Shown: positions 8,105 through 17,423 of the stretch, piece after piece
How positions within the stretch are numbered: position 1 is the stretch's first letter
How the letters are laid out: each line of letters opens with the position of its first letter
Program-made: the position numbers and the translations under genes
Origin: Micromonospora sp. WMMD980
Lineage (GTDB): Bacteria; Actinomycetota; Actinomycetes; Mycobacteriales; Micromonosporaceae
NCBI RefSeq assembly: GCF_029626035.1
Contig: NZ_JARUBE010000003.1
Location: 5,270,001-5,334,000 of the forward strand
Reading direction: 5' to 3'
Length of the DNA: 64,000 nt
Notes under the pieces: model-generated
Databases searched by the model: none
What the model saw: the letters and a program-made list of their open reading frames with translations, nothing else
What the model was told of the DNA's origin: nothing

Positions 8105-10093
8105 CCTGCGTTCCGCAGCTCGGCGTCGATATAGGCGGCGGATCTGGGCTGTGAGCTGGGCAAACACCGGTAGGCCCGGTGACATGGCGTGTCACTAGGC
8201 GGCTGTGTTGTTGCAGGTCAGGCGGTTGCGGGTGTGGCGTGGAAGATCCGGGGCGGTTCGGTGATCTTCAGCTTGGTGAGCAGGGCCTTCTGGGGTTGGG
8301 ACAGTTCGGTGCGCTGGGCGAAGGTGCCGGCGGGGCCGGTGAACACGCCCAGGTGTAGCCGGTCGATCTCGGTGTGGATCGCGGTCCAGGTGCGGCCGGT
8401 CTCGGTTTCGGCGACCCGGATGAGCAGCAGGGCCAGCCAGCAGAGCAGGATGTGGGCGCGGATGCGGTCCTCGCGGCGGTGGAACACCGGGCGCAGGTCG
8501 AGGGTGGTCTTCATGTCGCGCCAGCCGCGTTCGACTTCGAGGAGCTGCTTGTAGCCCAGGGCGATGTCCTCGGCTGACAGTGTCGGGTCGGAGCAGCGCA
8601 GCAGGTACTTGCCGTCGAGGCGCTGTTCGGCCTTGACCTTGCCTTGGTCGAGGCGTAGCAGGCCCTTGGGGGTGACGCGCAGGAACCGGTTCAGGCCGGG
8701 TTTGGTGGAGATCACGCCGCGTAGCTCGGCGCGTTTGGTGGCCGGCAGCCGGTCGGTGTCGTCGATCAGGTCGGTGAGCTGGGCGATCAGCCGTTGGCGC
8801 ACGGCGGCGTCGCGGTCGGCGGCTTCTGGGTTGTAGCAGATGACGAACCGGTCGTCGGTGTCGATGTTGACTTCCTTGACCTGCAGGTTGCCCGCGACGG
8901 TCGCGTAGCGGCCCTGTCTGGCGAGGGCGGCGTCGGCTTCGCTGGTGCCGGCGCGTAGCTTCTCGCCGAGGATGTAGTGCCCGCCGCCCTGTTGCAGGAA
9001 GCGGCGGTTCTCGGCGGAGGCGAACCCGCGGTCGGCGACCCAGACCACCCGGGCCAGGCTCCACTCGCGCATGTCGGTCTTGACCTGCCGGATCAGGGCG
9101 GAGTCGCTGGTGTTGCCGGGCCAGCACCACACCCGCACGGGAATGCCGGTGCGAGTGACGGCCATCCCGACCACGACCTGAGGCAGGTCGTCGCGGGAGT
9201 CCTTGCTCTTGCCATGGGTGCGGAACCCGGCCTGCTTGACCGCCGCCGGATCGTCCTCGGACACGACCCGGCCCTGCTGGTCACGCCACAGCGGTTCGTC
9301 GGCCTCGTCGAGTTCGAAGTAGGTGCTGGTGGTGTCGAAGAACAGCAGGTCGACCTCAAGGTTGAGCAGGTCGGCGATCTGGTCGTAGACCCCGCGGGTC
9401 AACGCGGGCTCGACCTCGATCAACTGGTCCATCGCCCGGTAGCAGGCGTCGTCGGTGACATGCGGCAGGCCGGGCAGGTGCACGTCCTGGCAGACCCAGT
9501 CGGCGGCGGCCAGCTTGCTCGACGGGGCCAGGGCCCGGTTGGCGACCAGCGCGAACAGCACCCGCTCGACGTCGACCTCCCGGCGGGACGAGCCGACCAG
9601 CGGCCGCAGGACCGTGTCGACGCGCAGCCGGCGCCACAACCCGTCGAGCAACCACGCCCCACCCAGCGGACGGGACTCCAGGAACGACAAGCCTGCCGGC
9701 GCCGCCGCGGCCAGGGCGTCAGCCGGGCCGAGCAACCGCGACAACGCGTCGACCAGGCGGCGGATACCGGCCACGTCGAGCTGATCCTCGCGGCCGAACG
9801 AGTACAACACCCGCGTCTTGGACGCCTTCGCGGCCGGGTCCCACTCGTTGTGGGCCAACTGCAGGTAGCGGATCCTCTGCCCGTCACGGGTCTTGCGGGT
9901 CGACGCTTTCACGTACACGAGGCACGACCGTACACCGACTATGGATCAACGCATAGATCGGCAGCTCAGCAAAGTCATCCACAGGCAGGCGTGTCACTAG
10001 GAGTTTTCGCCGTTCCCGCCAGACCGCAACACCCTGACCTGCACCTCCACACCACGACGCCGACTATATCGACACCGAGCTGCGGAACGCAGG
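8105..10093 (-). mobile_element. IS1634-type insertion sequence, copy 1 (complete, 1989 bp)
   Basis: Complete element with terminal inverted repeats of about 36 bp. Both ends begin CCTGCGTTCCGCAGCTCGG read inward, with two mismatches in the full repeat (positions 20 and 31). It is flanked by the 5-bp target duplication CCAAG at 8100-8104 and 10094-10098. Its length equals that of copy 2 at 13502-15490, which lies in the opposite orientation, and the encoded transposases are identical. This implies very recent transposition. It has interrupted an XRE/TPR regulator gene. I found no earlier name for it; IS family is inferred from the transposase. Confidence 0.93.
8218..9918 (-). CDS. IS1634-type DDE transposase (copy 1)
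   Basis: A 566-aa transposase starting at GTG. The DDE triad is seen as DLLFFDTTSTYFE (about residue 196), VWVADRGFASAENRRFL (about 296) and QLLEVERGWRDMK (about 461), with IRAHILLCWLALLLIRV after it. This arrangement is typical of the IS1634 group of the IS4 superfamily. The protein is identical over its full length to the copy at 13677-15377. It catalyses movement of the element in which it lies. Long open frames on the opposite strand of this gene are codon-bias shadows. Confidence 0.93.
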   Translation of the reverse strand: MYVKASTRKTRDGQRIRYLQLAHNEWDPAAKASKTRVLYSFGREDQLDVAGIRRLVDALSRLLGPADALAAAAPAGLSFLESRPLGGAWLLDGLWRRLRVDTVLRPLVGSSRREVDVERVLFALVANRALAPSSKLAAADWVCQDVHLPGLPHVTDDACYRAMDQLIEVEPALTRGVYDQIADLLNLEVDLLFFDTTSTYFELDEADEPLWRDQQGRVVSEDDPAAVKQAGFRTHGKSKDSRDDLPQVVVGMAVTRTGIPVRVWCWPGNTSDSALIRQVKTDMREWSLARVVWVADRGFASAENRRFLQQGGGHYILGEKLRAGTSEADAALARQGRYATVAGNLQVKEVNIDTDDRFVICYNPEAADRDAAVRQRLIAQLTDLIDDTDRLPATKRAELRGVISTKPGLNRFLRVTPKGLLRLDQGKVKAEQRLDGKYLLRCSDPTLSAEDIALGYKQLLEVERGWRDMKTTLDLRPVFHRREDRIRAHILLCWLALLLIRVAETETGRTWTAIHTEIDRLHLGVFTGPAGTFAQRTELSQPQKALLTKLKITEPPRIFHATPATA

Positions 10094-11380
10094 CCAAGCC
10101 ATGTCCTTGCCCCGGACAGGTAGAACAGCAGTCGCTTTGCGGGAAAGCGGAACGCCGCGTCGCTGTCGTCGTCACCTGCCTCGTCGAACATGCGGTGCGC
10201 CTGCTCAATCCCCGCTCTCGCCTGGTCAGCAGCCCCGAGCCGGGCCAATGCCCTCGCGCGTCCGGCGGCTGCCAGCGCGCCGGACGGCGACGCCGAAGCC
10301 GTGATGGCGAGCGCTTGATCCGCCATCGCCACCGTCTGGTGCGGGTCACCGAAGTAGTAGGGCAGCATCGCCGCCTGGGCGCGCGCCAACACCTGGAGCC
10401 GCGGGTCCGCGCTGTCGTCCGCGGCGTGGATCGCCGTCCGGTACCACAACCGCGCCTCACTGGCGTTGCCCAGTCGCATGAGCGCGTCGGCACACATCGT
10501 CGCCAGCAGAGCTGCGGCGCCCGACAGGCGGGCCTGAACCGTCGCGGGTTGCCGCCGGCGCGACAGTACCTGCACCTCGGCACACTCACCCGCAAGTCTC
10601 GACAGCATGACGGTCGGGGCCGCCGAGGGATAGACCCGCATGTGCTCGCTCGTCGACTCTTCCACCAACTCGAGGTGCCGAGGCGACACGGTGGAGGACG
10701 ACAGTGCCTCGTCCAGCTCCGCGCGTAGGCGCGCGAGACCGCCCACGTCAGCGGATGGAGGCTCGTTCATCACTTGCGGTAGATGCTGGACGCCCGAGGG
10801 TACCTGCGCGCGTACTGACTGAACACTTCCAACGGCTGGTACGTCCTGCTCACGGCCGAGACCCATGGCAGCTCGCGGGATGTTCAGACCTAGGGTGATC
10901 CGTTCCAGCACCTCGTAAGCCGTTACCTGCCGCGTTCCCTTGGCGATTTCGGCGGCGCGGTTGGCGGAGACATCGACAAGCGCGGCGATCGCCCCGTATG
11001 ACACGCCGCGAGCATGCAGGAACCTGAAGATCACCGCGACGTCCCGCTTTTCCAGGAACTCCCTGATCGGCCGCCCTTCCCAGGTGCCCGACGTCCACCA
11101 AGCCGGGTCGATCCGGGCAACCATGATCACCTCCAGCATCCGCACACGACCGATAAGCATCCCGCCACGACGAGGCGTTACACGGCTCGTGGTGCGACCA
11201 AGCTACCCGCTGTCCCGCCAAGACTCCATAGCGTAAACATGCACGCTCACCGATCCCATCGGCACCGCAGGCGCACACTGTACGTTCATCTATCCAGATC
11301 ACCTCAAAGCGGAGCGCGTCCCGCAGGAGGCATGACAAACCCGGGAGCGCTTCGGGCAAGCTTCTGCGAGCATCTCGATT

Positions 11381-12403
11381 GTGCGCGTCATGCTGGACAC
11401 CAATCTTTGGTCCTCGATTGGCGACGAGGGCACCGCCCGCTCCTTCGATGCCTTGATGAAGGCGCGCGACCTTGAGGTCGTCGTGGCACCGAGCACGCTG
11501 ATGGAAGTCGTTCGGCTTCCAGCGCCCGAGGCCCGGCAGCGAATCATCAGCGCCATGGGAACCGGCCCACGTCGGCGCTTAGCGACGGAAGCGGAGTCGG
11601 AGTCGGCGGAGGTCGTCGCGGAGATCCGCCGAGTCAGGCCGCAGTGGTTGCGCTCGATGCCCGACACCGCCCGAGTGGCATCCCTGAACACCTTCTGGAC
11701 CAAGCAGGTGTGGCGGCAGGCGCTGCACGATCCGCAACCGTTCCACGACTACGAGATGCGTCACCGGGCGCAGTCCGACCACCTCGTGCGGCTCCAGCAA
11801 AGTCAGCGCCGGGCGATGCTACAGATCAACTTTGAGATCCGACCTCTCACCGCCATGACCGCGGCGCCTCTGCCTGAGGCACCCGAGTGGTATCGCGCCG
11901 GCTGGTCGGGTGAACCGGTAGAAATGTGGCGCGTCGAGTGTCGCGACCTCTACTGGCACCAACTCAAGGTGATCGCGGGTCGGGCGGTCCTGAGCGGCGA
12001 GGATTCGACCTTGGCTGACTGGATCGGCGCCTACGTAGACCTGTCCAGGTTGCGGTCCAGCCGCGATGCCTTTACCCGCTTCTGGTTCTCCGAGGTCACC
12101 GTTGGGGCGATGCGGCGCAACTGGGTCCGATGGGCAGCCCGCCTCGCCCAGAGCACCTTCAAGGTCACCAGCGGGAATCCCTCGGACGAGCAGCACAGCT
12201 CGTATCTACTCGACTGTGACCTTTTCCTGTCCGCCGACGCCCGGTTCGTGTCCGTCCTCGAACTCGTACGCGCCGAGGCGCCCTTCCCAATCGCCGAATC
12301 ACTCCTGGTCAACGGAGACCGCACTCTGCCTGTCCTGGACCGGATTTCTGCGGCCCTGCAAGAACGACGAGGCTCTGCGCCACGCCCCTCAGCAGTCAGG
12401 TGA
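11381..12403 (+). CDS. PIN-domain protein (putative RNase)
   Basis: A 340-aa protein that starts MRVMLDTNLWSSIGDEGT, with the first acidic residue of a PIN nuclease in MLDTN (D6), then VVVAPSTLMEV, where a glutamate follows as in PIN folds, and late acidic residues in LLDCDLFLSADARFVSVLE (about residue 280). The middle is longer than in VapC toxins (about 130 aa), so this is not a plain VapC and no antitoxin-like small gene precedes it. Start is GTG 11381 with ATG 11390 as an alternative; neither has a strong ribosome-binding site. It is transcribed divergently from the broken regulator and 70 bp upstream of the broken winged-helix gene. The role is probably conflict-related. Confidence 0.65.
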   Translation: MRVMLDTNLWSSIGDEGTARSFDALMKARDLEVVVAPSTLMEVVRLPAPEARQRIISAMGTGPRRRLATEAESESAEVVAEIRRVRPQWLRSMPDTARVASLNTFWTKQVWRQALHDPQPFHDYEMRHRAQSDHLVRLQQSQRRAMLQINFEIRPLTAMTAAPLPEAPEWYRAGWSGEPVEMWRVECRDLYWHQLKVIAGRAVLSGEDSTLADWIGAYVDLSRLRSSRDAFTRFWFSEVTVGAMRRNWVRWAARLAQSTFKVTSGNPSDEQHSSYLLDCDLFLSADARFVSVLELVRAEAPFPIAESLLVNGDRTLPVLDRISAALQERRGSAPRPSAVR

Positions 12404-13501
12404 GACGACCTGCACCAGCCACCGCCGGCGTTCCATGGTTGCGCGGGGTTGTCTCCACCGGCACGGTTATCTGATGCAGCGCTGGGATCGGCTTAACGAG
12501 CGCCAGGTGGCCCTACTGCGTCAGATTGCGGACGGGGACAACCTCAGCACACCCGAGGGCGCCCCACATCGAACGTCCGCGCGGGCGCTGCAGACCCGGC
12601 GCTTGATAGACATCACGCGCAAGGGCGGATTGTGGCGAGCGACCGTCACGGAAGCGGGCCGCTATTACCTCGAGCACGGTTCTCACCCCGAGGACCCCGC
12701 CCACCTGGCCAGACCGACGCCGAGCAGGCCGAAAGCGGAAAGCGTCCCACCAAAGCGATCGGCAGCGGCCAGCACCGATGGCACGGGCTCGGCCACCCTT
12801 GCCTTGGCCCAGCAACTCGTCGACCAGCTGAAACGCGGCGACGGTGTCCTCCGCGTCGAGGAACCCGATGAGCAGACCCGGGCACGATACCGGCGGGCCA
12901 TCCATGCTGCGAAGCAGCAGAACCTCCTCCCGGACGGATACGAGCTTCGGCACACCGGCCGGGACCGTGGCGACATCGTGGTCAGGCTCTACAACAAGGC
13001 GAATGGCGCCAGCAGGGGGTGGGACCCCTTCCGGATCGCCTCGCGCCACCAAACCACGATCGATGAGGAAATCATCGCGTTGCAGAAGAACCCCTCAGCG
13101 CTCACCGTCTCGACGGAGCTCCTGCCTCGGGCGTTGGAGTTGGTGCGCCTGCTCGCCGCAGCGGCCCGCAGCCGCGGGCACCGTCTGGTCGTCAACACCA
13201 AGGGTGCCCGGCCCACTCTGTCGCTACGGCTGGAGAAGGCAAAACGCGCGGTCAGGATGACCGAGGAGTACGACAAGGTTCCGCATGTACTTACCGACGA
13301 CGAACGGTGGCGCCAGAGGAGGCAGCCCTGGATCTCCTTGCCCGAGTTCGACCGGGTGCCGAGCGGCCGTCTTGTCCTTGAGGTAAACCGCGCCGACTAC
13401 GGCAAGTCGGACACCTGGACCGACGACAAGCGCACCATGCTGGAAACCCGCGTCCACAAGATCATAAGAGGGGTAGAGACGGGGTACCTCGCCGACCAAC
13501 G

Positions 13502-15490
13502 CCTGCGTTCCGCAGCTCGGTGTCGATATAGTCGGCGTCGTGGTGTGGAGGTGCAGGTCAGGGTGTTGCGGTCTGGCGGGAACGGCGAAAACTCCTAGTG
13601 ACACGCCTGCCTGTGGATGACTTTGCTGAGCTGCCGATCTATGCGTTGATCCATAGTCGGTGTACGGTCGTGCCTCGTGTACGTGAAAGCGTCGACCCGC
13701 AAGACCCGTGACGGGCAGAGGATCCGCTACCTGCAGTTGGCCCACAACGAGTGGGACCCGGCCGCGAAGGCGTCCAAGACGCGGGTGTTGTACTCGTTCG
13801 GCCGCGAGGATCAGCTCGACGTGGCCGGTATCCGCCGCCTGGTCGACGCGTTGTCGCGGTTGCTCGGCCCGGCTGACGCCCTGGCCGCGGCGGCGCCGGC
13901 AGGCTTGTCGTTCCTGGAGTCCCGTCCGCTGGGTGGGGCGTGGTTGCTCGACGGGTTGTGGCGCCGGCTGCGCGTCGACACGGTCCTGCGGCCGCTGGTC
14001 GGCTCGTCCCGCCGGGAGGTCGACGTCGAGCGGGTGCTGTTCGCGCTGGTCGCCAACCGGGCCCTGGCCCCGTCGAGCAAGCTGGCCGCCGCCGACTGGG
14101 TCTGCCAGGACGTGCACCTGCCCGGCCTGCCGCATGTCACCGACGACGCCTGCTACCGGGCGATGGACCAGTTGATCGAGGTCGAGCCCGCGTTGACCCG
14201 CGGGGTCTACGACCAGATCGCCGACCTGCTCAACCTTGAGGTCGACCTGCTGTTCTTCGACACCACCAGCACCTACTTCGAACTCGACGAGGCCGACGAA
14301 CCGCTGTGGCGTGACCAGCAGGGCCGGGTCGTGTCCGAGGACGATCCGGCGGCGGTCAAGCAGGCCGGGTTCCGCACCCATGGCAAGAGCAAGGACTCCC
14401 GCGACGACCTGCCTCAGGTCGTGGTCGGGATGGCCGTCACTCGCACCGGCATTCCCGTGCGGGTGTGGTGCTGGCCCGGCAACACCAGCGACTCCGCCCT
14501 GATCCGGCAGGTCAAGACCGACATGCGCGAGTGGAGCCTGGCCCGGGTGGTCTGGGTCGCCGACCGCGGGTTCGCCTCCGCCGAGAACCGCCGCTTCCTG
14601 CAACAGGGCGGCGGGCACTACATCCTCGGCGAGAAGCTACGCGCCGGCACCAGCGAAGCCGACGCCGCCCTCGCCAGACAGGGCCGCTACGCGACCGTCG
14701 CGGGCAACCTGCAGGTCAAGGAAGTCAACATCGACACCGACGACCGGTTCGTCATCTGCTACAACCCAGAAGCCGCCGACCGCGACGCCGCCGTGCGCCA
14801 ACGGCTGATCGCCCAGCTCACCGACCTGATCGACGACACCGACCGGCTGCCGGCCACCAAACGCGCCGAGCTACGCGGCGTGATCTCCACCAAACCCGGC
14901 CTGAACCGGTTCCTGCGCGTCACCCCCAAGGGCCTGCTACGCCTCGACCAAGGCAAGGTCAAGGCCGAACAGCGCCTCGACGGCAAGTACCTGCTGCGCT
15001 GCTCCGACCCGACACTGTCAGCCGAGGACATCGCCCTGGGCTACAAGCAGCTCCTCGAAGTCGAACGCGGCTGGCGCGACATGAAGACCACCCTCGACCT
15101 GCGCCCGGTGTTCCACCGCCGCGAGGACCGCATCCGCGCCCACATCCTGCTCTGCTGGCTGGCCCTGCTGCTCATCCGGGTCGCCGAAACCGAGACCGGC
15201 CGCACCTGGACCGCGATCCACACCGAGATCGACCGGCTACACCTGGGCGTGTTCACCGGCCCCGCCGGCACCTTCGCCCAGCGCACCGAACTGTCCCAAC
15301 CCCAGAAGGCCCTGCTCACCAAGCTGAAGATCACCGAACCGCCCCGGATCTTCCACGCCACACCCGCAACCGCCTGACCTGCAACAACACAGCCGCCTAG
15401 TGACACGCCATGTCACCGGGCCTACCGGTGTTTGCCCAGCTCACAGCCCAGATCCGCCGCCTATATCGACGCCGAGCTGCGGAACGCAGG
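13502..15490 (+). mobile_element. IS1634-type insertion sequence, copy 2 (complete, 1989 bp)
   Basis: Inverted copy of the element at 8105-10093, same length and same ends. The flanking 5-bp duplication is CAACG at 13497-13501 and 15491-15495, different from that of copy 1. Each copy therefore arrived by its own insertion. The two copies enclose 3.4 kb (10094-13501) and could recombine to invert it. Confidence 0.93.
13677..15377 (+). CDS. IS1634-type DDE transposase (copy 2)
   Basis: A 566-aa transposase identical to the copy on the opposite strand at 8218-9918. It starts at GTG 13677 (VYVKASTRKTRDG). The catalytic residues lie in FFDTTSTYFE, VADRGFAS and LEVERGWRD. The gene is intact, so both elements may still be mobile. 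Confidence 0.93.
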   Translation: MYVKASTRKTRDGQRIRYLQLAHNEWDPAAKASKTRVLYSFGREDQLDVAGIRRLVDALSRLLGPADALAAAAPAGLSFLESRPLGGAWLLDGLWRRLRVDTVLRPLVGSSRREVDVERVLFALVANRALAPSSKLAAADWVCQDVHLPGLPHVTDDACYRAMDQLIEVEPALTRGVYDQIADLLNLEVDLLFFDTTSTYFELDEADEPLWRDQQGRVVSEDDPAAVKQAGFRTHGKSKDSRDDLPQVVVGMAVTRTGIPVRVWCWPGNTSDSALIRQVKTDMREWSLARVVWVADRGFASAENRRFLQQGGGHYILGEKLRAGTSEADAALARQGRYATVAGNLQVKEVNIDTDDRFVICYNPEAADRDAAVRQRLIAQLTDLIDDTDRLPATKRAELRGVISTKPGLNRFLRVTPKGLLRLDQGKVKAEQRLDGKYLLRCSDPTLSAEDIALGYKQLLEVERGWRDMKTTLDLRPVFHRREDRIRAHILLCWLALLLIRVAETETGRTWTAIHTEIDRLHLGVFTGPAGTFAQRTELSQPQKALLTKLKITEPPRIFHATPATA

Positions 15491-15863
15491 CAACGCGAGC
15501 ACGAGGAGTGGGAACGCGCCCGCCGGGAGCAGGAAGAGCGCTGGGAGCGGCGAAAGGCCGAAGAACGAGCGCAGTGGGAGCAAGTCAAAGCCAGCGCCAC
15601 CGTCCAGGCCACAGACAAGCTGCGCACAGACCGGTTCCGGGCCGCTTTCGACAGCTAAGTGGCTGCGGACTCCATCCGGAGCTTCTGCACAGCCCTCGAA
15701 GCCTCCGCCTCATCGAACGATGCCGCAGGCCAGAACCTTGAACAATGGGTGGCCTGGGCGAGAGAGAAGGCTGATGGACTCGATCCCACCGTCAACCTGA
15801 CGGTGCTCGCGGAGGTGGACTTCGACATCAAACCGCGCCCCAGGGATCTGGAGCCGTTCATAG

Positions 15864-16313
15864 GCGAGTGGAGCGCGGGGGCGCAGGTTCCATTGGCGGG
15901 AGGCGGAGCCAGCGGAACGGCAGGCGGCGGTTGCGGCGGTCGCCGAACTCGAGGCTGTCCACCACGTTGTGCTGGGAGCAGGTCTGGACAACCAGCGCCA
16001 GGAGCGTGGCCGGCGCGAGTGCCTGCAGCGGTTGCTCTGGGAGCTAGGCGCCCTTGGTGTCGTAGAGGCTTGGCTCGACGCACGCCGTGAGGCCCAAAAC
16101 AAGCTAGACGTCCGGCTCGTTGACACCATGCGCGTTCGCGGCGTCATGCCGGATTCACTACGGGTCGATCCCGTGTCGTCCCGCGCCGAGCCGCTGATCT
16201 GTCTGGCTGACATTGTCGCGGGCGCGGTCACTGCCGAGTGGGCCAAGGGCGCCGAGGAGTACGTAGCACCGCTTGCGAAGGTGCTGCAGAGGCACAAGAT
16301 CAATCTGTCGTAG
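15864..16313 (+). pseudogene. 5'-truncated DUF3800-like gene
   Basis: The frame is open from 15864 to the TAG at 16311. It reads GRRFHWREAEPAERQAAVAA, then HHVVLGAGLDNQRQ, LVDTMRVRGVMPDSLRVDP and AEPLICLADIVAGAV. The last block, with an aspartate in a hydrophobic strand, is typical of the C-terminal half of DUF3800/RNase H-like proteins. The usual N-terminal Y-x-D-E-S motif and a start codon are missing. The preceding frame belongs to the broken winged-helix gene, so the junction near 15870-15890 is a deletion scar. Family call is tentative. Confidence 0.5.
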
Positions 16314-16327
16314 CCCCAAAATGCGCT

Positions 16328-16364
16328 GAGCCGAGGGCCGGGTCTGCCCCCGGAGCCTCGGCTC
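16328..16364 (+). terminator. Strong hairpin after the DUF3800-like fragment
   Basis: GAGCCGAGG pairs with CCTCGGCTC (9 bp) with an inner CCGGG/CCCGG pair. It starts 15 bases after the TAG of the fragment. No T-run follows, as is usual in high-GC terminators. Confidence 0.55.
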
Positions 16365-16769
16365 TACGACTTCCAGCCCATGGGCCATGGGTGGCAGGTG
16401 TTGCTGAATACAGCTTACCCCGACCGGCCAGGGAACACCGAGCACTGGTTGATCCACGGCACCGTGGGTGGAGGGACCGGGGCTTGCTCACGACCTCTAT
16501 GGGTCCCCATGCAGCCGTGTGACGTCACGCCCGTACCCGACAAGATGCTCACCGCCGAGATCACCAAGCGGGCCAGACAAGCCATGGAACGGGAGTTCTT
16601 TCGGCTGGTCTCTCCGACCTCGACTCCGGCCGTGTGGCGCGCCCACTAGAGGGGTATTTGTGAGTTATGGCACTCTTTGGGGAAACGCCCTCCACGCGTG
16701 AGACTGTGCTCGAACAAGCGTTCGACCATCCTCTGTTCCTATACCTGCCGCGCTACTAGACTGGAAGCA
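16365..16769. other. No clear gene (405 bp)
   Basis: A + strand frame from ATG 16381 to 16649 (89 codons; VLLNTAYPDRPGNTEHWL, ITKRARQAMEREFF) has some protein-like composition but no recognisable family and no ribosome-binding site. It may be a scrap of a lost gene. The last 100 bp would hold the promoter of the toxin-antitoxin pair. Confidence 0.3.
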
Positions 16770-17423
16770 ATGACTAAGCCCGTGCACCCGAAGAACGCCT
16801 CGGCACGTACCGCCGCGGCGTACCTCGCTGTTCTCGGACTGGCCCGCACTCTGGGTTACGTCATCACACGCCTCAAGATCGCCAAGCTGCTGTACCTGGC
16901 AGACCTGCGAGCCATCGAGGCTGGTGACGACCCAGTATCCGGCATTCAGTGGAAGTGGCTCAACTACGGACCGTACAACAACAGTCTCCTCTTCCTGGAA
17001 GACGAGCTAGTAGAGGCCGGCGTAGTCCGCCGGGAGCCTGAGCCGTACTACGGCGGGCAGTGGCTACGCCTGATCGACGAAGCGAGCGTCGGCTACGACA
17101 TGGAGCCTGAGGAGATGGCGGTCCTCTCCTCGGTGGTGGCAGAGTTCGGCGACCTGCTAGCCACGAGCTTGAAGGACCTTAGCTACCAGACAGCACCAAT
17201 GCGAGACGCCCAGGGGCGTGGTCGCGGCACCACACTTGACCTCTCCCTCGCACGGCCGCGGCCGCGGCTCACTGGCCTGGCTGCCAGGATGCAAGGGATC
17301 ATCAATCGACTGCCTGAGCAGGAGAATGATCCGGGCGTATTCGAGGATATGATCATCGAGTCAGCCGCCTTGGCCGCCCCGCGCAGGCGTGCAACGAGGG
17401 AACTGCTGGGTGATGACGAGTAG
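16770..17423 (+). CDS. Panacea (SocA-like, DUF4065) domain antitoxin
   Basis: A 217-aa protein. The Panacea signature is visible at residues 24-75: TRLKIAKLLYLADLRAIEAG, then IQWKWLNYGPYNN and LFLEDELVEAGVV. Panacea domains act as antitoxins for many unrelated toxins and are encoded beside them. The remaining 130 residues are less conserved and could contact the partner. ATG 16770 follows GGAAG. It overlaps the downstream MazF-like gene by 11 bases, as expected for an antitoxin-first operon. Confidence in the domain is good; partnership is inferred from the overlap. Confidence 0.78.
   Translation: MTKPVHPKNASARTAAAYLAVLGLARTLGYVITRLKIAKLLYLADLRAIEAGDDPVSGIQWKWLNYGPYNNSLLFLEDELVEAGVVRREPEPYYGGQWLRLIDEASVGYDMEPEEMAVLSSVVAEFGDLLATSLKDLSYQTAPMRDAQGRGRGTTLDLSLARPRPRLTGLAARMQGIINRLPEQENDPGVFEDMIIESAALAAPRRRATRELLGDDE

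Larger units (their letters stand above)
7760..11124 (-). pseudogene. XRE-type regulator with TPR-like domain, split by IS1634-type element
   Basis: The 5' part runs from ATG 11124 (GGAGGTG just upstream) down to 10094, and the 3' part from 8104 to 7760. Removing the insertion and one copy of the CCAAG duplication joins ...SGARTWLG to DTKEAYRIQDEAL... in one frame, giving a protein of roughly 470 residues. The N-terminus (IREFLEKRDVAVIFRFLHA, then YGAIAALVDVSANRAAEIA) is a helix-turn-helix. The rest is a chain of alanine-rich helical hairpins typical of actinobacterial XRE/TPR regulators. The regulator is probably inactive. The downstream phosphotransferase gene sits 8 bases after its stop. 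A short read-through protein with IS-derived tail can still be made from the 5' part. Confidence 0.85.
12474..15884 (+). pseudogene. Winged-helix protein gene, split by IS1634-type element and carrying an in-frame stop
   Basis: The 5' part (ATG 12474 to 13501) begins MQRWDRLNERQVALLRQIAD, a winged-helix-like N-terminus, followed by a linker and a domain with repeated arginine-rich strands. The element inserts after ...ETGYLADQR. Removing it with one CAACG copy restores ...LADQREHEEWERARREQEE, a charged coiled-coil segment. The frame then meets a TAA at 15656-15658 immediately before VAADSIRSFC. That segment continues as conserved-looking protein to WVAWAREKADGLDP, so the stop is probably a second disabling change. 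Function is unknown. I place the end near 15884, where similarity to this type of C-terminus fades. Confidence 0.72.

Noticed and set aside
8105..15490. Composite transposon with the two IS1634-type copies as ends
   Set aside because: Each copy has its own 5-bp duplication (CCAAG, CAACG). A unit transposition would leave one duplication around the whole structure.
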